Source of the DNA: UKL13-3 sp964392775
GTDB taxonomy: Bacteria > Bacteroidota > Bacteroidia > UKL13-3
Direction: 5' to 3'
Length of the DNA: 38,763 bases
Assembly (NCBI GenBank): GCA_964392775.1
Contig: CAYMRD010000026.1
Location: 1-38,763, forward strand
Shown: in pieces, positions 1 to 9,994 of the stretch
How positions within the stretch are numbered: the first letter of the stretch is position 1
How the letters are laid out: every line of letters begins with the position of its first letter
The notes under the pieces: generated by a model
The model's input: only the letters and a program-made list of their open reading frames with translations
Told to the model about the DNA's origin: nothing
Database searches by the model: none
Made by a program: the position numbers and the translations under genes

Positions 1-3000
1 TGATCGCTCAAGGTTCACTTGCGGCTTCTCCGAACTATACCTTAACATACGTATCTGATTCATTGACCATCACACCTCGGGCTATTACGATCACTTCGCG
101 TGATTCAACTAAAGTATATGGTAGCGTTGATCCTGTATTGCCTTACAGCATTACTGCGGGTACACTTGCTTCGGGTGATGTTTTGACGGGTGATTTGAGT
201 CGTGCTACAGGTGATAGCGTTGGTCTATATTTAACTACCATTGGTTCTCTTACTGCTGGTGCTAACTATACTGTAACCTTTGTTGCGGATACCTTCTCGG
301 TTACACCTAAAGCTATTACTGTTAAGGCGGATGACAAGTCTAAAGTATATGGTGATGCTGATCCGGCTTTAACTTATGTGTTTACTTCGGGTACACTGGT
401 GGGTAGTGATACGTTATCGGGAACCATTGCCAGAACTTCCGGTGAGAGTGCAGGTAAGTATTTAATCGCTCAAGGTTCACTTGCTGCTTCTCCGAACTAT
501 ACCTTAACATACGTATCTGATTCATTAGCCATCACACCTCGTGCCATCACGATCACTTCACGTGATTCAACCAAAGTATACGGTAGCGTTGATCCTGTAT
601 TGCCTTACAGCATTACTTCAGGTACACTTGCTGCGGGTGATGTTTTGACGGGTGATTTGAGTCGTGCTACAGGTGATAGCGTTGGTATATATTTAACTAC
701 CATTGGTTCTCTTACTGCTGGTGCTAACTATACTGTAACCTTTGTTGCGGATACCTTCTCGGTTACACCTAAAGCTATTACTGTTAAGGCGGATGACAAG
801 TCTAAAGTATATGGTGATGCTGATCCTGCTTTAACTTATGTGTTTACTTCGGGTGCACTGGTGGGAAGCGATACGTTATCGGGAACCATTACAAGAACTT
901 CCGGTGAGAGTGCAGGTAAGTATTTAATTGCTCAGGGAACGCTTGCCGCTTCTGCGAACTATACCTTAACTTACATATCCGATTCTCTGACAATCACACC
1001 TCGCGCTATTACCATCACCGCCCGTGATACGGCTAAAGTATACGGTGATGTTGATCCGGTTTTACCGTTCGGCATTACTGCCGGTACACTTGCTGCGGGT
1101 GATGAACTGTCTGGTGAGGCGGGTCGTATTGCCGGGGATACTGTGGGTTCATATTTAACTACAATCGGTAATATTGGAGTTGGTGCTAATACATCTAACT
1201 ACACCATAACCTTTGTTGCGGATACCTTCTCGGTTACACCTAAAGCTATTACTGTTAAGGCGGATGACAAGTCTAAAGTATATGGTAATGCTGATCCCGC
1301 TTTAACTTATGTGTTTACTTCGGGTGCGCTGGTGGGAAGCGATACTTTATCGGGAACCATTGCCAGAACTTCCGGTGAGAGTGTAGGTAAGTATTTGATC
1401 GCTCAAGGTTCACTTGCGGCTTCTCCGAACTATACCTTAACATACGTATCTGATTCACTGACAATCACACCTCGTGCTATCACGATCACTTCACGTGATT
1501 CAACCAAAGTATACGGCAGTGTTGATCCTGTATTGCCTTACAGCATTACTTCAGGTTCTCTTGCTTCGGGTGATGTATTGACGGGTGATTTGAGTCGTGC
1601 TACAGGTGATAGCGTTGGTATATATTTAACTACCATTGGTTCTCTTACTGCTGGTGCTAACTATACTGTAACCTTTGTTGCGGATACCTTCTCGGTTACA
1701 CCTTTGGCCATTACCGTTACTGCGGACGGCAAGTCTAAAGTGTATGGTAATGCTGATCCTGCTTTAACTTACTCATTCACTTCGGGTACACTGGTGGGTA
1801 GCGATACGTTATCGGGAACCATTGCCAGAACTTCCGGTGAGAGTGCAGGTAAGTATTTGATCGCTCAGGGAACACTTGCCGCTTCTGCGAACTATACTTT
1901 AACTTACATATCCGATTCTCTGACAATCACACCTCGCGCTATTACCATCACCGCCCGTGATACGGCTAAAGTATACGGTGATGTTGATCCGGTTTTACCG
2001 TTCGGCATTACTGCCGGTACACTTGCTGCGGGTGATGAACTGTCTGGTGAGGCGGGTCGTATTGCCGGGGATACTGTGGGTTCATATTTAACTACAATCG
2101 GTAATATTGGAGTTGGTGCTAATACATCTAACTACACCATAACCTTTGTTGCGGATACCTTCTCGGTTACACCTTTGGCCATTACCGTTACTGCGGACAG
2201 CAAGTCTAAAGTATATGGTAATGCTGATCCCGCTTTAACTTATGTGTTTACTTCGGGTGCGCTGGTGGGAAGCGATACGTTATCGGGAACCATTGCCAGA
2301 ACTTCCGGTGAGAGTGTAGGTAAGTATTTGATCGCTCAAGGTTCACTTGCGGCTTCTCCGAACTATACCTTAACATACGTATCTGATTCATTAGCCATCA
2401 CACCTCGTGCCATCACGATCACTTCACGTGATTCAACCAAAGTATACGGTAGCGTTGATCCTGTATTGCCTTACAGCATTACTTCAGGTACACTTGCTGC
2501 GGGTGATGTTTTGACGGGTGATTTGAGTCGTGCTACAGGTGATAGCGTTGGTATATATTTAACTACCATTGGTTCTCTTACTGCTGGTGCTAACTATACT
2601 GTAACCTTTGTTGCGGATACCTTCTCGGTTACACCTAAAGCTATTACTGTTAAGGCGGATGACAAGTCTAAAGTATATGGTGATGCTGATCCGGCTTTAA
2701 CTTATGTGTTTACTTCGGGGGCGCTGGTGGGTAGTGATACGTTATCGGGAACCATTGCCAGAACTTCGGGTGAGAGTGTAGGTAAGTATTTGATCGCTCA
2801 AGGTTCACTTGCTGCTTCTCCAAACTATACCTTAACATACATATCCGATTCATTAACCATCACACCTAAAGCGGTTACCGTTACGGCTGCGGCCAAATCA
2901 AAAGTATATGGTGATGCCGATCCGGCCTTAACATACACCAACACTCCGCTTGCATTTACGGATGCATTTACCGGAGGTTTATCGCGCTCTACAGGTGAGA

Positions 3001-5951
3001 ACATCGGTAAGTATGAGATTGCTCAGGGAACACTTGCTTTGAGCAGCAACTATACATTAACATACATATCCGATTCACTGACCATCACACCTCGTGCTAT
3101 TACCATCACGCTTCCGAATATCACCAAACGTTACAAATCGCAATATGTGTTTGCAAACGATGGCAGGTTACTGAATATCTTATTGGGAGCATTCCTCAAT
3201 GGTGACTCTATAAAAGTTGCATCATTGAACAGCACAGGATCCCCTTCGTCTGCCGCTGTTGGAACATACGCAATCAATATCGACCCGGGCAGTCTGGTAA
3301 TTGAAGATTCATTACACAATAATGTTACTGCCAATTATAGCTTCTCGTTTATTGCCGGAACATTAACCATCAACCAGCGCGTGGTAAATATGTCGGTTAT
3401 CAAAACAGCCGGTAATACGAATCCTGAAGCGGGCGACAGCATCACGTATACAATTGCCATTCACAACAACGGACCATCAACCGTTGATAGCGGAGAGGTT
3501 ATTGCGGTTCACGAACAACCTGAAACAGGATTGGTGATTGACAGTATCTACAGCACATTTGGAACATTCAACCAATCAACAGAGGAGTTGATATTGAATG
3601 ATTCATTTGCATCAGGCAATACCGTTACTGTGATTGTAAAAACGCATTTACCGGTTAACTACAACAAAGATTCTGTATCGAATGCCGTTTGGGTTCAACT
3701 TCCTGACGATATCTTTACCACAGGAGATTCAACCGATACCAACACGGTTGCCATCAAACCAACCATCATCGCAACAAATGATGATTTCACTTCCGACTCT
3801 GTTGACGGAGCCAAAGGAGGAATGGCTGGAAATGTGTTTGCGAACGACTCGCTGAATGGTGCCATCATTACACGAACCTCATCTGACTTAACCATTTCTG
3901 TGATAAACAATGGAGGCATCAACGGTGTTCAAATTGATTCAATTGGTAACGTAATCATTCCTGCCGGAACATGGGAAGGTGCTTATTCGGTTGTTTACCA
4001 GATTTGCAATGCAAACAACCTCTGCGATTCGGCTACTGTTTCAATCAAGGTGAAACGCGGATTATTGGTTACAGCAACTTCTAAATGTATGAACGATGTA
4101 CCATACCTGCATTATAAAGTTACGCCAAACTTTACGCCTGTTGATGCGCAACCTGTAACCCTTACCTGGCTCAATGGAAATGGTTCATTGCTTGCAGCGC
4201 TCAATCCTTCATCAAACAATCCTCTTGAGGCCGACATTCTATATGCAGGAACAAAACCTGATATCAATGGCAACCCTACAAGCTGGCCGGGATGGTGCTT
4301 TAATGATGGTGTATGGCGTCAGTGTGATGATGGTTTCTTAGGTGTTCGTCTAAACGCGAAACTTGTATTCAGCGTAAATCCTAAAGATACCCTAACCTTC
4401 TCTTATCCTCCGGCAACTCCGGGTTGTAATGCCGTTCCGCCTGCGCTGTCGAGAATGGATGTGCGTAAACGTGTAATCTCAACCGGTACTTACCAAAATG
4501 TTGGAGATACCATCCAGTATGCCATTGTGGTTGAGAATACAGGTAATGTAGATTTGAATACGATACAGGTAATTGACAGCAATGCAACCTTCGTTAGCCC
4601 TTCAACAGCAATCATCGACACGCTGAAAGTTGGCGATTCAGCTGTGGTTACAGCTCGTCATATTATCACTCTTGCTGATATGCAAAACCATTTGGTAAAC
4701 AACACGGCCTACGCATCTGCTACTGATACCGGAAATGTTGTGATTAGCGATACTTCGAATACAACATCAACAACCGTTAGCAGAAGCATCAACTTAACTG
4801 TTAACAAAGCGGCTGGTATCAATAAGGCACAAACAGGAGATTCCATTCCTTACAGCATAAGCATTACCAACAATGGTCCATCGGCAATTGAATCGGGTGA
4901 AGTGATTACCATTCTCGACCAACCGGCACCGGGACTGACACTTGGAGCTTTCCATACCGCAAATGGTTCTTACAATACAACATCGGGGGCGTTAACGTTG
5001 AACAGCCGTTTCGTTCAGGGACAAACAATTGTTCTGAATGTTAAAGCATTCCTGGACTCAAACTATAATCTCTCATCAGTAACCAATACGGTTAAGGTAA
5101 AACTACCGGTGGATATCACATTCTCCGGAGATTCATCAGACACGGCTGTGGTTATCGTTTCGTATGATACATTAACCGCTTCGATTGGTTTGGCAAAAGA
5201 AGCTTCAACACCGAAAGTATACAATGATGGAACGCAGGAAATAACGTATACCATTGTGGTTAAAAACTATGGCAATACCGAATTGGCGAATGTTGAAGTA
5301 AGCGATAACCTGAAAAAAGTATTTACCGCTCCGGCAACCTTTAGTGTAGTTGGCAATATCACAAGTTCGGGAGGCTTATTTGTAAACAACAGTTTCAATG
5401 GCAATACTGATACTGTGCTTGTTGACAAAACAAGAAGCAAATTGAATGCCGGCCAAACAGATACCATTCGCTTTACGGTACGGGTAAATCCAAATGGTCG
5501 CTATGTACCAGTGTACAATACTGCTTATGGTGCAGCAACAGACAGCAGTGGCTCTATATCAACCCGGGATGCATCCTTCCCGGGATTGAATCCTGATCCA
5601 AACAATGACAACTCACCTGCGGAAGACTCTGCTACCGTAAGTATCTTAGTTCAGCCGGCCAAACCAGCGATAGTAGTTCCGAACGGATTTTCGCCAAATG
5701 GAGATGGTGTGAACGACTTCTTCTACATTGATAACCCGAAAGGATATAAACTGCACCTTGCCATTTACAACAGATGGGGGAACCTGATTTATGAGAACTA
5801 TCAATATGATAATACATGGGGAGGAACAGCAGAAAAAGGTGTTGTGATTGGAGATGCCGTTCCGGATGGAACTTACTTCTACCTACTGGAATACACGGAT
5901 GAAAATGATAAACAAATCGGCCAAAATGGATTTATAACCATTAACAGATAA
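1..5951 (+). CDS. Giant T9SS-secreted adhesin with tandem MBG repeats, DUF11 domains and gliding-motility C-terminal domain (5' end outside window)
   Basis: The frame is open from base 3 with no credible start; a TTG at 63 lies inside a repeat, so the gene begins upstream of the window. In order: part of one repeat; twelve regular MBG-type repeats of 77-80 residues (81-2870), each with a KVYG-DP-L core; a shorter one (2871-3095); a diverged last one (3096-3380); a DUF11-like domain (about 3387-3740); a cadherin/VCBS-like segment (about 3760-4060); a Cys/Trp-containing domain (about 4066-4440); three more DUF11-like domains (about 4450-5650); and a CHU_C/TIGR04131 type B sorting domain (about 5665-5948, NGFSPNGDGVND, YNRWGN). 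Known for the family: export by T9SS and display at the cell surface as an adhesin. Inference: a motility or attachment adhesin in the SprB style. sprF-like and porE-like genes follow within 10 bp, consistent with one operon. Confidence 0.9.
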   Translation, partial: IAQGSLAASPNYTLTYVSDSLTITPRAITITSRDSTKVYGSVDPVLPYSITAGTLASGDVLTGDLSRATGDSVGLYLTTIGSLTAGANYTVTFVADTFSVTPKAITVKADDKSKVYGDADPALTYVFTSGTLVGSDTLSGTIARTSGESAGKYLIAQGSLAASPNYTLTYVSDSLAITPRAITITSRDSTKVYGSVDPVLPYSITSGTLAAGDVLTGDLSRATGDSVGIYLTTIGSLTAGANYTVTFVADTFSVTPKAITVKADDKSKVYGDADPALTYVFTSGALVGSDTLSGTITRTSGESAGKYLIAQGTLAASANYTLTYISDSLTITPRAITITARDTAKVYGDVDPVLPFGITAGTLAAGDELSGEAGRIAGDTVGSYLTTIGNIGVGANTSNYTITFVADTFSVTPKAITVKADDKSKVYGNADPALTYVFTSGALVGSDTLSGTIARTSGESVGKYLIAQGSLAASPNYTLTYVSDSLTITPRAITITSRDSTKVYGSVDPVLPYSITSGSLASGDVLTGDLSRATGDSVGIYLTTIGSLTAGANYTVTFVADTFSVTPLAITVTADGKSKVYGNADPALTYSFTSGTLVGSDTLSGTIARTSGESAGKYLIAQGTLAASANYTLTYISDSLTITPRAITITARDTAKVYGDVDPVLPFGITAGTLAAGDELSGEAGRIAGDTVGSYLTTIGNIGVGANTSNYTITFVADTFSVTPLAITVTADSKSKVYGNADPALTYVFTSGALVGSDTLSGTIARTSGESVGKYLIAQGSLAASPNYTLTYVSDSLAITPRAITITSRDSTKVYGSVDPVLPYSITSGTLAAGDVLTGDLSRATGDSVGIYLTTIGSLTAGANYTVTFVADTFSVTPKAITVKADDKSKVYGDADPALTYVFTSGALVGSDTLSGTIARTSGESVGKYLIAQGSLAASPNYTLTYISDSLTITPKAVTVTAAAKSKVYGDADPALTYTNTPLAFTDAFTGGLSRSTGENIGKYEIAQGTLALSSNYTLTYISDSLTITPRAITITLPNITKRYKSQYVFANDGRLLNILLGAFLNGDSIKVASLNSTGSPSSAAVGTYAINIDPGSLVIEDSLHNNVTANYSFSFIAGTLTINQRVVNMSVIKTAGNTNPEAGDSITYTIAIHNNGPSTVDSGEVIAVHEQPETGLVIDSIYSTFGTFNQSTEELILNDSFASGNTVTVIVKTHLPVNYNKDSVSNAVWVQLPDDIFTTGDSTDTNTVAIKPTIIATNDDFTSDSVDGAKGGMAGNVFANDSLNGAIITRTSSDLTISVINNGGINGVQIDSIGNVIIPAGTWEGAYSVVYQICNANNLCDSATVSIKVKRGLLVTATSKCMNDVPYLHYKVTPNFTPVDAQPVTLTWLNGNGSLLAALNPSSNNPLEADILYAGTKPDINGNPTSWPGWCFNDGVWRQCDDGFLGVRLNAKLVFSVNPKDTLTFSYPPATPGCNAVPPALSRMDVRKRVISTGTYQNVGDTIQYAIVVENTGNVDLNTIQVIDSNATFVSPSTAIIDTLKVGDSAVVTARHIITLADMQNHLVNNTAYASATDTGNVVISDTSNTTSTTVSRSINLTVNKAAGINKAQTGDSIPYSISITNNGPSAIESGEVITILDQPAPGLTLGAFHTANGSYNTTSGALTLNSRFVQGQTIVLNVKAFLDSNYNLSSVTNTVKVKLPVDITFSGDSSDTAVVIVSYDTLTASIGLAKEASTPKVYNDGTQEITYTIVVKNYGNTELANVEVSDNLKKVFTAPATFSVVGNITSSGGLFVNNSFNGNTDTVLVDKTRSKLNAGQTDTIRFTVRVNPNGRYVPVYNTAYGAATDSSGSISTRDASFPGLNPDPNNDNSPAEDSATVSILVQPAKPAIVVPNGFSPNGDGVNDFFYIDNPKGYKLHLAIYNRWGNLIYENYQYDNTWGGTAEKGVVIGDAVPDGTYFYLLEYTDENDKQIGQNGFITINR
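3..3380 (+). repeat. Tandem MBG-domain repeat array with a 933-bp higher-order period
   Basis: Repeat units start at 81, 312, 543, 774, 1005, 1245, 1476, 1707, 1938, 2178, 2409, 2640, 2871 and 3096. Three regular unit types are visible: A (AITITSRDST, 77 aa), B (AITVKADDKS or AITVTAD.KS, 77 aa) and C (AITITARDTA, 80 aa). The order is A B A B C B A B C B A B, then diverged units. A-B-C-B forms a 311-codon (933-bp) super-unit, seen complete at 543-1475 and 1476-2408 and restarting at 2409. By eye, 966-1241 and 1899-2174 are identical, as are about 487-825 and 2353-2691. Confidence 0.92.
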
Positions 5952-5956
5952 CAACC

Positions 5957-6874
5957 ATGAAATTAAAATTATTCATCATCGTTTCGTTTCTGTTTGTTCA
6001 GTACAATTTATTTGCTCAACAGGAACCCATGTACTCTCAGTACATGTTTAATACAATGGCTTTGAATCCGGCTTATGCAGGCAGCAGGGAGGTATTCAGT
6101 ACCACCCTGCTTGCCCGCGCGCAATGGGTAGGTATAGATGGAGCGCCAAGATCTCAAACACTGAGCATGGATGCTCCCATCAAAAACAAACGCATTGGAG
6201 TAGGATTGATTGCGTTCAACGACAAAATAGGACTTACCCAGAATACAGGAGCTCATGGCAGCTATGCGTATCGCATCCGCCTTAAAAGAAGCACCCTTTC
6301 AATGGGATTGAAACTCGGCATCGTACAATACGCGGCCAACCTTAACCAGGCTATTTTAAGCACCGGAAACACCAGTGATGACAAAGGGTTTCAGAACAAT
6401 GTAAGCACCCTTATTCCAAGTGCGGGTGCCGGTATTTATATCAATAGCGATAAGTATTATATCGGTGTTTCTGCCCCTAATTTGTACTCCAAACAAATTG
6501 TTACCGACCAAGACATCAAAATCTATAAATACAATCACCTGTTTGTGATGAGTGGATATGTATTTAATCTGAATAATGACTTTAAACTGAAACCATCCAT
6601 TTTGTTCAAATATGTTAACGGAGCACCGATGGAGCTGGATTTGAATACAAATTTCTGGATGTATGATTTGATTGGACTGGGCGTTTCATACCGTACAGGT
6701 GATGCTGTGGTTGGTATGGTAGAGATTCAGGTGAGGAATAACTTCCGCGTTGGTTACTCTTATGATTATACAACCACACAATTACAGAAATACAATTCAG
6801 GATCGCATGAGCTGATGCTCCGGTTTGAATTTGGTTTTGGAAAAGATAAAATTGTTACCCCACGTTACTTTTAA
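5957..6874 (+). CDS. sprF: Type IX secretion system outer membrane protein, PorP/SprF family
   Basis: A 305-residue protein with a signal peptide (cleavage after LFAQ, about residue 21) and the family's hallmark start, QQEPMYSQYMFN followed by LNPAYAGS. The rest alternates like a beta-barrel and the C-terminus is aromatic. PorP/SprF proteins (TIGR03519) are outer-membrane partners of individual T9SS substrates; in Flavobacterium, SprF is needed for surface delivery of the adhesin SprB. This gene starts 5 nt after the adhesin stop and 8 nt before the PorE-like gene, so the three are very probably co-transcribed, and this copy is probably dedicated to the adhesin just upstream. Bacteroidota genomes carry many paralogues, so the symbol names the family, not proven orthology. 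Confidence 0.93.
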   Translation: MKLKLFIIVSFLFVQYNLFAQQEPMYSQYMFNTMALNPAYAGSREVFSTTLLARAQWVGIDGAPRSQTLSMDAPIKNKRIGVGLIAFNDKIGLTQNTGAHGSYAYRIRLKRSTLSMGLKLGIVQYAANLNQAILSTGNTSDDKGFQNNVSTLIPSAGAGIYINSDKYYIGVSAPNLYSKQIVTDQDIKIYKYNHLFVMSGYVFNLNNDFKLKPSILFKYVNGAPMELDLNTNFWMYDLIGLGVSYRTGDAVVGMVEIQVRNNFRVGYSYDYTTTQLQKYNSGSHELMLRFEFGFGKDKIVTPRYF

Positions 6875-6882
6875 TATTATTT

Positions 6883-9273
6883 ATGATTCGTAAAATCCTT
6901 CTTACACTTATATTTTTAGCCGGTATTTTTTGTACCGGTAATGCTCAAACCACACTTGCTCTCAAAGAAAAAATTGCAGACAAGTACTACAAAAACATGA
7001 GCTACCTGCAAGCAATTGCTACCTATGAAGATATCTTAAAGGAGGATCCGGCCAATATTCGGGTATTGCCTAACCTTGCTTATTCATATCGTAAAATATC
7101 CGATATGGAGAATGCGGAACGTGTTTTTGCAAGAGTGGTTAACCTGGATACAACCAACGCGGCCAATGTGCTCGAATATGCGCAGGTTCTTGCCATCAAC
7201 AAAAAATACCAGGAGTCGGCCAAACAATACGAACGGTATGGTTTACTCAACCCCAATGACAGCAGGTCTGAATCATTCAGATCCCTCTACGAGTCGGATA
7301 CCCTACTCATCAATAAAAATCTGAAAGTAAATATTTCTATCTGCGACTTTAACTCCGGCCAAAGCGATTTTAGTCCCGCCCTGTACAAAAAAGGAATCGT
7401 CTTTGTTTCGAACAGAAGCTACAGCACTGCCATTAAAAGAACCTTCGAATGGGACCAGTCTTCTTTCCTCGATCTTTATTATATTGAAGACACCGCAGAA
7501 ATTTTACCTTATGTTCCTGCCGACACTGCTCAGGGAAAATCTAAAAGACAAAAAATTTATTACAATGATGATGATACCCGAACCACCAGCAACGACTCAA
7601 AAACAATGGGAGTCATTAGCTACAAATACGCTGACACCTCCAATATGTTTGTTACTGCATCAACCGTTGTAAAGCCCTTCAGTAAAAAAATAAAAACGAA
7701 ATTCCACGAAGGTCCGCTCGCCTTTTCATCCGACTGTAAGCAGATAATCTTCACCCGCAATAATTACAACAAAGGCCGCTCTCGTCACTCAGATGACAAA
7801 ATAACAAAACTCAAATTATACTCTGCAAAAGCGAAGGACGATGGCTCGTGGACCGATGTTGAACCACTGAATATTAATAACAATAATTATTCTTTAGGCC
7901 ATCCGACATTTGGAGCAGGCGATACCATCCTGTACTTTGTAAGCGATATGCCCGGAGGCTTGGGAGGAACAGATTTATACAAGAGCACATTAAGAGATGG
8001 TCAATGGACTACTCCCGAAAATCTTGGGAAAGGTATCAACACCGAAGGCAATGAGCAATTCCCGTTTTACAAAAACGGAATCCTGTATTTCTCCAGCAAT
8101 GGTCATCCCGGATTGGGAGGACTTGATATTTTCAGAACACGTCTGGATGTTATTACAGTTGAAAACCTTGGCATTCCAATCAATAGCAATTATGATGATT
8201 TTGGTGTTGCCTTAAATGAATCTGCAACATCAGGATATATCAGCTCTAACAGACGCAGAGGTGTGAATGATGATGATATTTATAACATAAAACTCATTGA
8301 AACCAAATCATTCCAAATCAATATCGTTGATAGTTTAAGCGGAGCATTGATTGCAATGTCATCCGTTATTGTCACTGATTCAATGACTGGAACAACTCCT
8401 ACAATTGACTCCTCGCAAACCGGTTCTTATAACGCATTACTATGGAACCAAACCGTTTATGCTCTCCGGGCATCTGCGGCAGGATACGTCAGCAAATCTG
8501 TGTTTACGAAATCTGATCTAAGCAATCCGGTTATCACTATTCCCCTTGTTTCACAAGGATGTATATTGGCAGGAACCATCACAGATAAAGACTCTCACAA
8601 ACCTGTACCGGGAGCCCGGATTGTAATTATTGACAAAACAGAAAATGATACCGTATTTGATTTCATTGTACAGGAGGATGGCAAATACGAATACACCGGC
8701 ATTACACCTAAACATCAGTATGATATAGATGTAATGAAAGCGGGTTATTTCAACAAACCCGCAACTACATTAACTGCAAATTTGGACAAATGTGGATTGA
8801 GTCCGCAGGGTGCTGACTATATCCGCGATTTTGAACTGGAACAAATTATTGTTGGTAAGGCAATTAAAATTGATAATATCTATTTTAATGTAAACAAATA
8901 CGATATCAGAAAGGATGCTGCACTTGAATTAAACAAGATTGTTAAACTGATGCAGGAAAATCCGGATATCATCATTGAGCTGAGTTCACATACCGATTGC
9001 CGTGCTACTTATCAGTACAATATGAAGCTATCCGACAATCGGGCAAAATCATCGGCAGCTTATATTGTGAGCAAAGGCATTGACGCAAATCGAATTACAG
9101 GTAAAGGGTATGGAGAATCGAAACTTGTAAATGATTGTGGTTGTGAAGGCACTAAAGTAACAAGAGTGTGTTCGGAAGCTGAACATCAGGCTAACAGAAG
9201 AACCGAGTTTCAGGTTACCGGATTTCTATCCGATAAAAACACAACCAATCAGGGAACCAATGTCCAACCCTAA
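6883..9273 (+). CDS. TPR - PD40 - carboxypeptidase-regulatory - OmpA protein (PorE-like)
   Basis: A 796-residue protein with a signal peptide ending about GNAQ (residue 22). Visible in order: TPR-like helical repeats (about 25-150); a WD40-like PD40 beta-propeller (about 150-480, with repeated GGLGGTDLYKS / GGLGGLDIFRT blades); a carboxypeptidase-regulatory-like Ig fold (about 555-650, AGTITDKDSHKPVPGA); and a C-terminal OmpA peptidoglycan-binding domain (about 660-780, SSHTD, NRAKSSAAYI, ANRRTEF). This matches the domain order described for the T9SS protein PorE, which links the secretion complex to peptidoglycan. It ends the adhesin-SprF operon. Whether it is the core PorE or an accessory paralogue serving this adhesin cannot be decided from the window. 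Confidence 0.87.
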   Translation: MIRKILLTLIFLAGIFCTGNAQTTLALKEKIADKYYKNMSYLQAIATYEDILKEDPANIRVLPNLAYSYRKISDMENAERVFARVVNLDTTNAANVLEYAQVLAINKKYQESAKQYERYGLLNPNDSRSESFRSLYESDTLLINKNLKVNISICDFNSGQSDFSPALYKKGIVFVSNRSYSTAIKRTFEWDQSSFLDLYYIEDTAEILPYVPADTAQGKSKRQKIYYNDDDTRTTSNDSKTMGVISYKYADTSNMFVTASTVVKPFSKKIKTKFHEGPLAFSSDCKQIIFTRNNYNKGRSRHSDDKITKLKLYSAKAKDDGSWTDVEPLNINNNNYSLGHPTFGAGDTILYFVSDMPGGLGGTDLYKSTLRDGQWTTPENLGKGINTEGNEQFPFYKNGILYFSSNGHPGLGGLDIFRTRLDVITVENLGIPINSNYDDFGVALNESATSGYISSNRRRGVNDDDIYNIKLIETKSFQINIVDSLSGALIAMSSVIVTDSMTGTTPTIDSSQTGSYNALLWNQTVYALRASAAGYVSKSVFTKSDLSNPVITIPLVSQGCILAGTITDKDSHKPVPGARIVIIDKTENDTVFDFIVQEDGKYEYTGITPKHQYDIDVMKAGYFNKPATTLTANLDKCGLSPQGADYIRDFELEQIIVGKAIKIDNIYFNVNKYDIRKDAALELNKIVKLMQENPDIIIELSSHTDCRATYQYNMKLSDNRAKSSAAYIVSKGIDANRITGKGYGESKLVNDCGCEGTKVTRVCSEAEHQANRRTEFQVTGFLSDKNTTNQGTNVQP

Positions 9274-9283
9274 ACACTAAACA

Positions 9284-9317
9284 GAGGCGGCCCCAAAATT
9301 ACTTTTGGGGCCGCCTC
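9284..9317. terminator. Strong hairpin terminator between convergent genes
   Basis: A perfect 15-bp GC-rich stem (left arm 9284-9298, loop TTAC, right arm 9303-9317) is followed on the + strand by a T-rich tail. It lies between the end of the T9SS operon and the end of the minus-strand FAH gene. The minus-strand tail is only moderately T-rich, so it is strongest for the T9SS operon. Confidence 0.9.
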
Positions 9318-9321
9318 GTTT

Positions 9322-9930
9322 TTATTTTACATCACAGCTTAGCATAAGCCGCTCTTCAATATATCCTTCAAGCTTGTCGCCAATTGCTACTTTACCAACA
9401 CCTGCCGGTGTGCCTGTATAAATTAAGTCGCCTACTTTTAAGGTAAAATACTGCGATACAAAACTTACAATCTTATCAAATGAAAAAATCATTTGAGCAC
9501 TGTTTCCCGCTTGGACTACTTCTCCGTTCTTTTTCAAACTAAAATTGATATTGGTCAAATCCAATTGATCAACCGGTAAAAAATCACCGAGCGGTGCTGA
9601 TCCATCAAAGCCTTTCGCCAACTCCCATGGCAATCCTTTTTCTTTTAAGGTTGATTGCAGGTCGCGTGCCGTAAAGTCAATACCCAAACCAATTTCAGAA
9701 TAATAATTTCGGGCAAACTTCTCTTGTATTTTTTTACCCATCTTTCCAATGCGAATCACAAGTTCTGCTTCGTGATGTACATCATTGCTAAAATCAGGAT
9801 GATAGAATGGTTCTCCATTTTTAACCAAGGCCGTATCCGGCTTGCTGAAAATAACAGGGTTCTCAGGCACTGCATTGCCAAGCTCTTTCGCATGATCACT
9901 GTAATTTCTGCCAACACAAAATATTTTCAT
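9322..9930 (-). CDS. Fumarylacetoacetate hydrolase (FAH) family protein
   Basis: A 202-residue protein of the FAH/acylpyruvase superfamily. Visible motifs are the start MKIFCVGRNYSDHAKELGN, the metal-site segment HHEAELVIRIGK, GIDFTARDLQ, KGFDGSAPLGDF and the C-terminal IYTGTPAGVGK. Family members cleave or decarboxylate 2-keto acids such as acylpyruvates or oxaloacetate with Mg2+ or Mn2+; the substrate here cannot be told. The length matches small bacterial YcgM-type members. The frame is open further upstream to 9978, but the family start aligns with the ATG at 9930, which is chosen here. It is the last gene before the convergent terminator, and repeat-bearing DNA lies upstream, so it may be transcribed alone. 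Confidence 0.88.
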   Translation of the reverse strand: MKIFCVGRNYSDHAKELGNAVPENPVIFSKPDTALVKNGEPFYHPDFSNDVHHEAELVIRIGKMGKKIQEKFARNYYSEIGLGIDFTARDLQSTLKEKGLPWELAKGFDGSAPLGDFLPVDQLDLTNINFSLKKNGEVVQAGNSAQMIFSFDKIVSFVSQYFTLKVGDLIYTGTPAGVGKVAIGDKLEGYIEERLMLSCDVK

Positions 9931-9994
9931 CTTACTGTTTATATAATTTTTTCTGATTATCCGAATATTGTCAACCAAACTTCTTCTATCCTCT

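Noticed and set aside
3..3380. A CRISPR array or DNA satellite, because of the regular repeats
   Set aside because: The period is 231-240 bp, in frame, and translates to MBG domains; there are no spacers.
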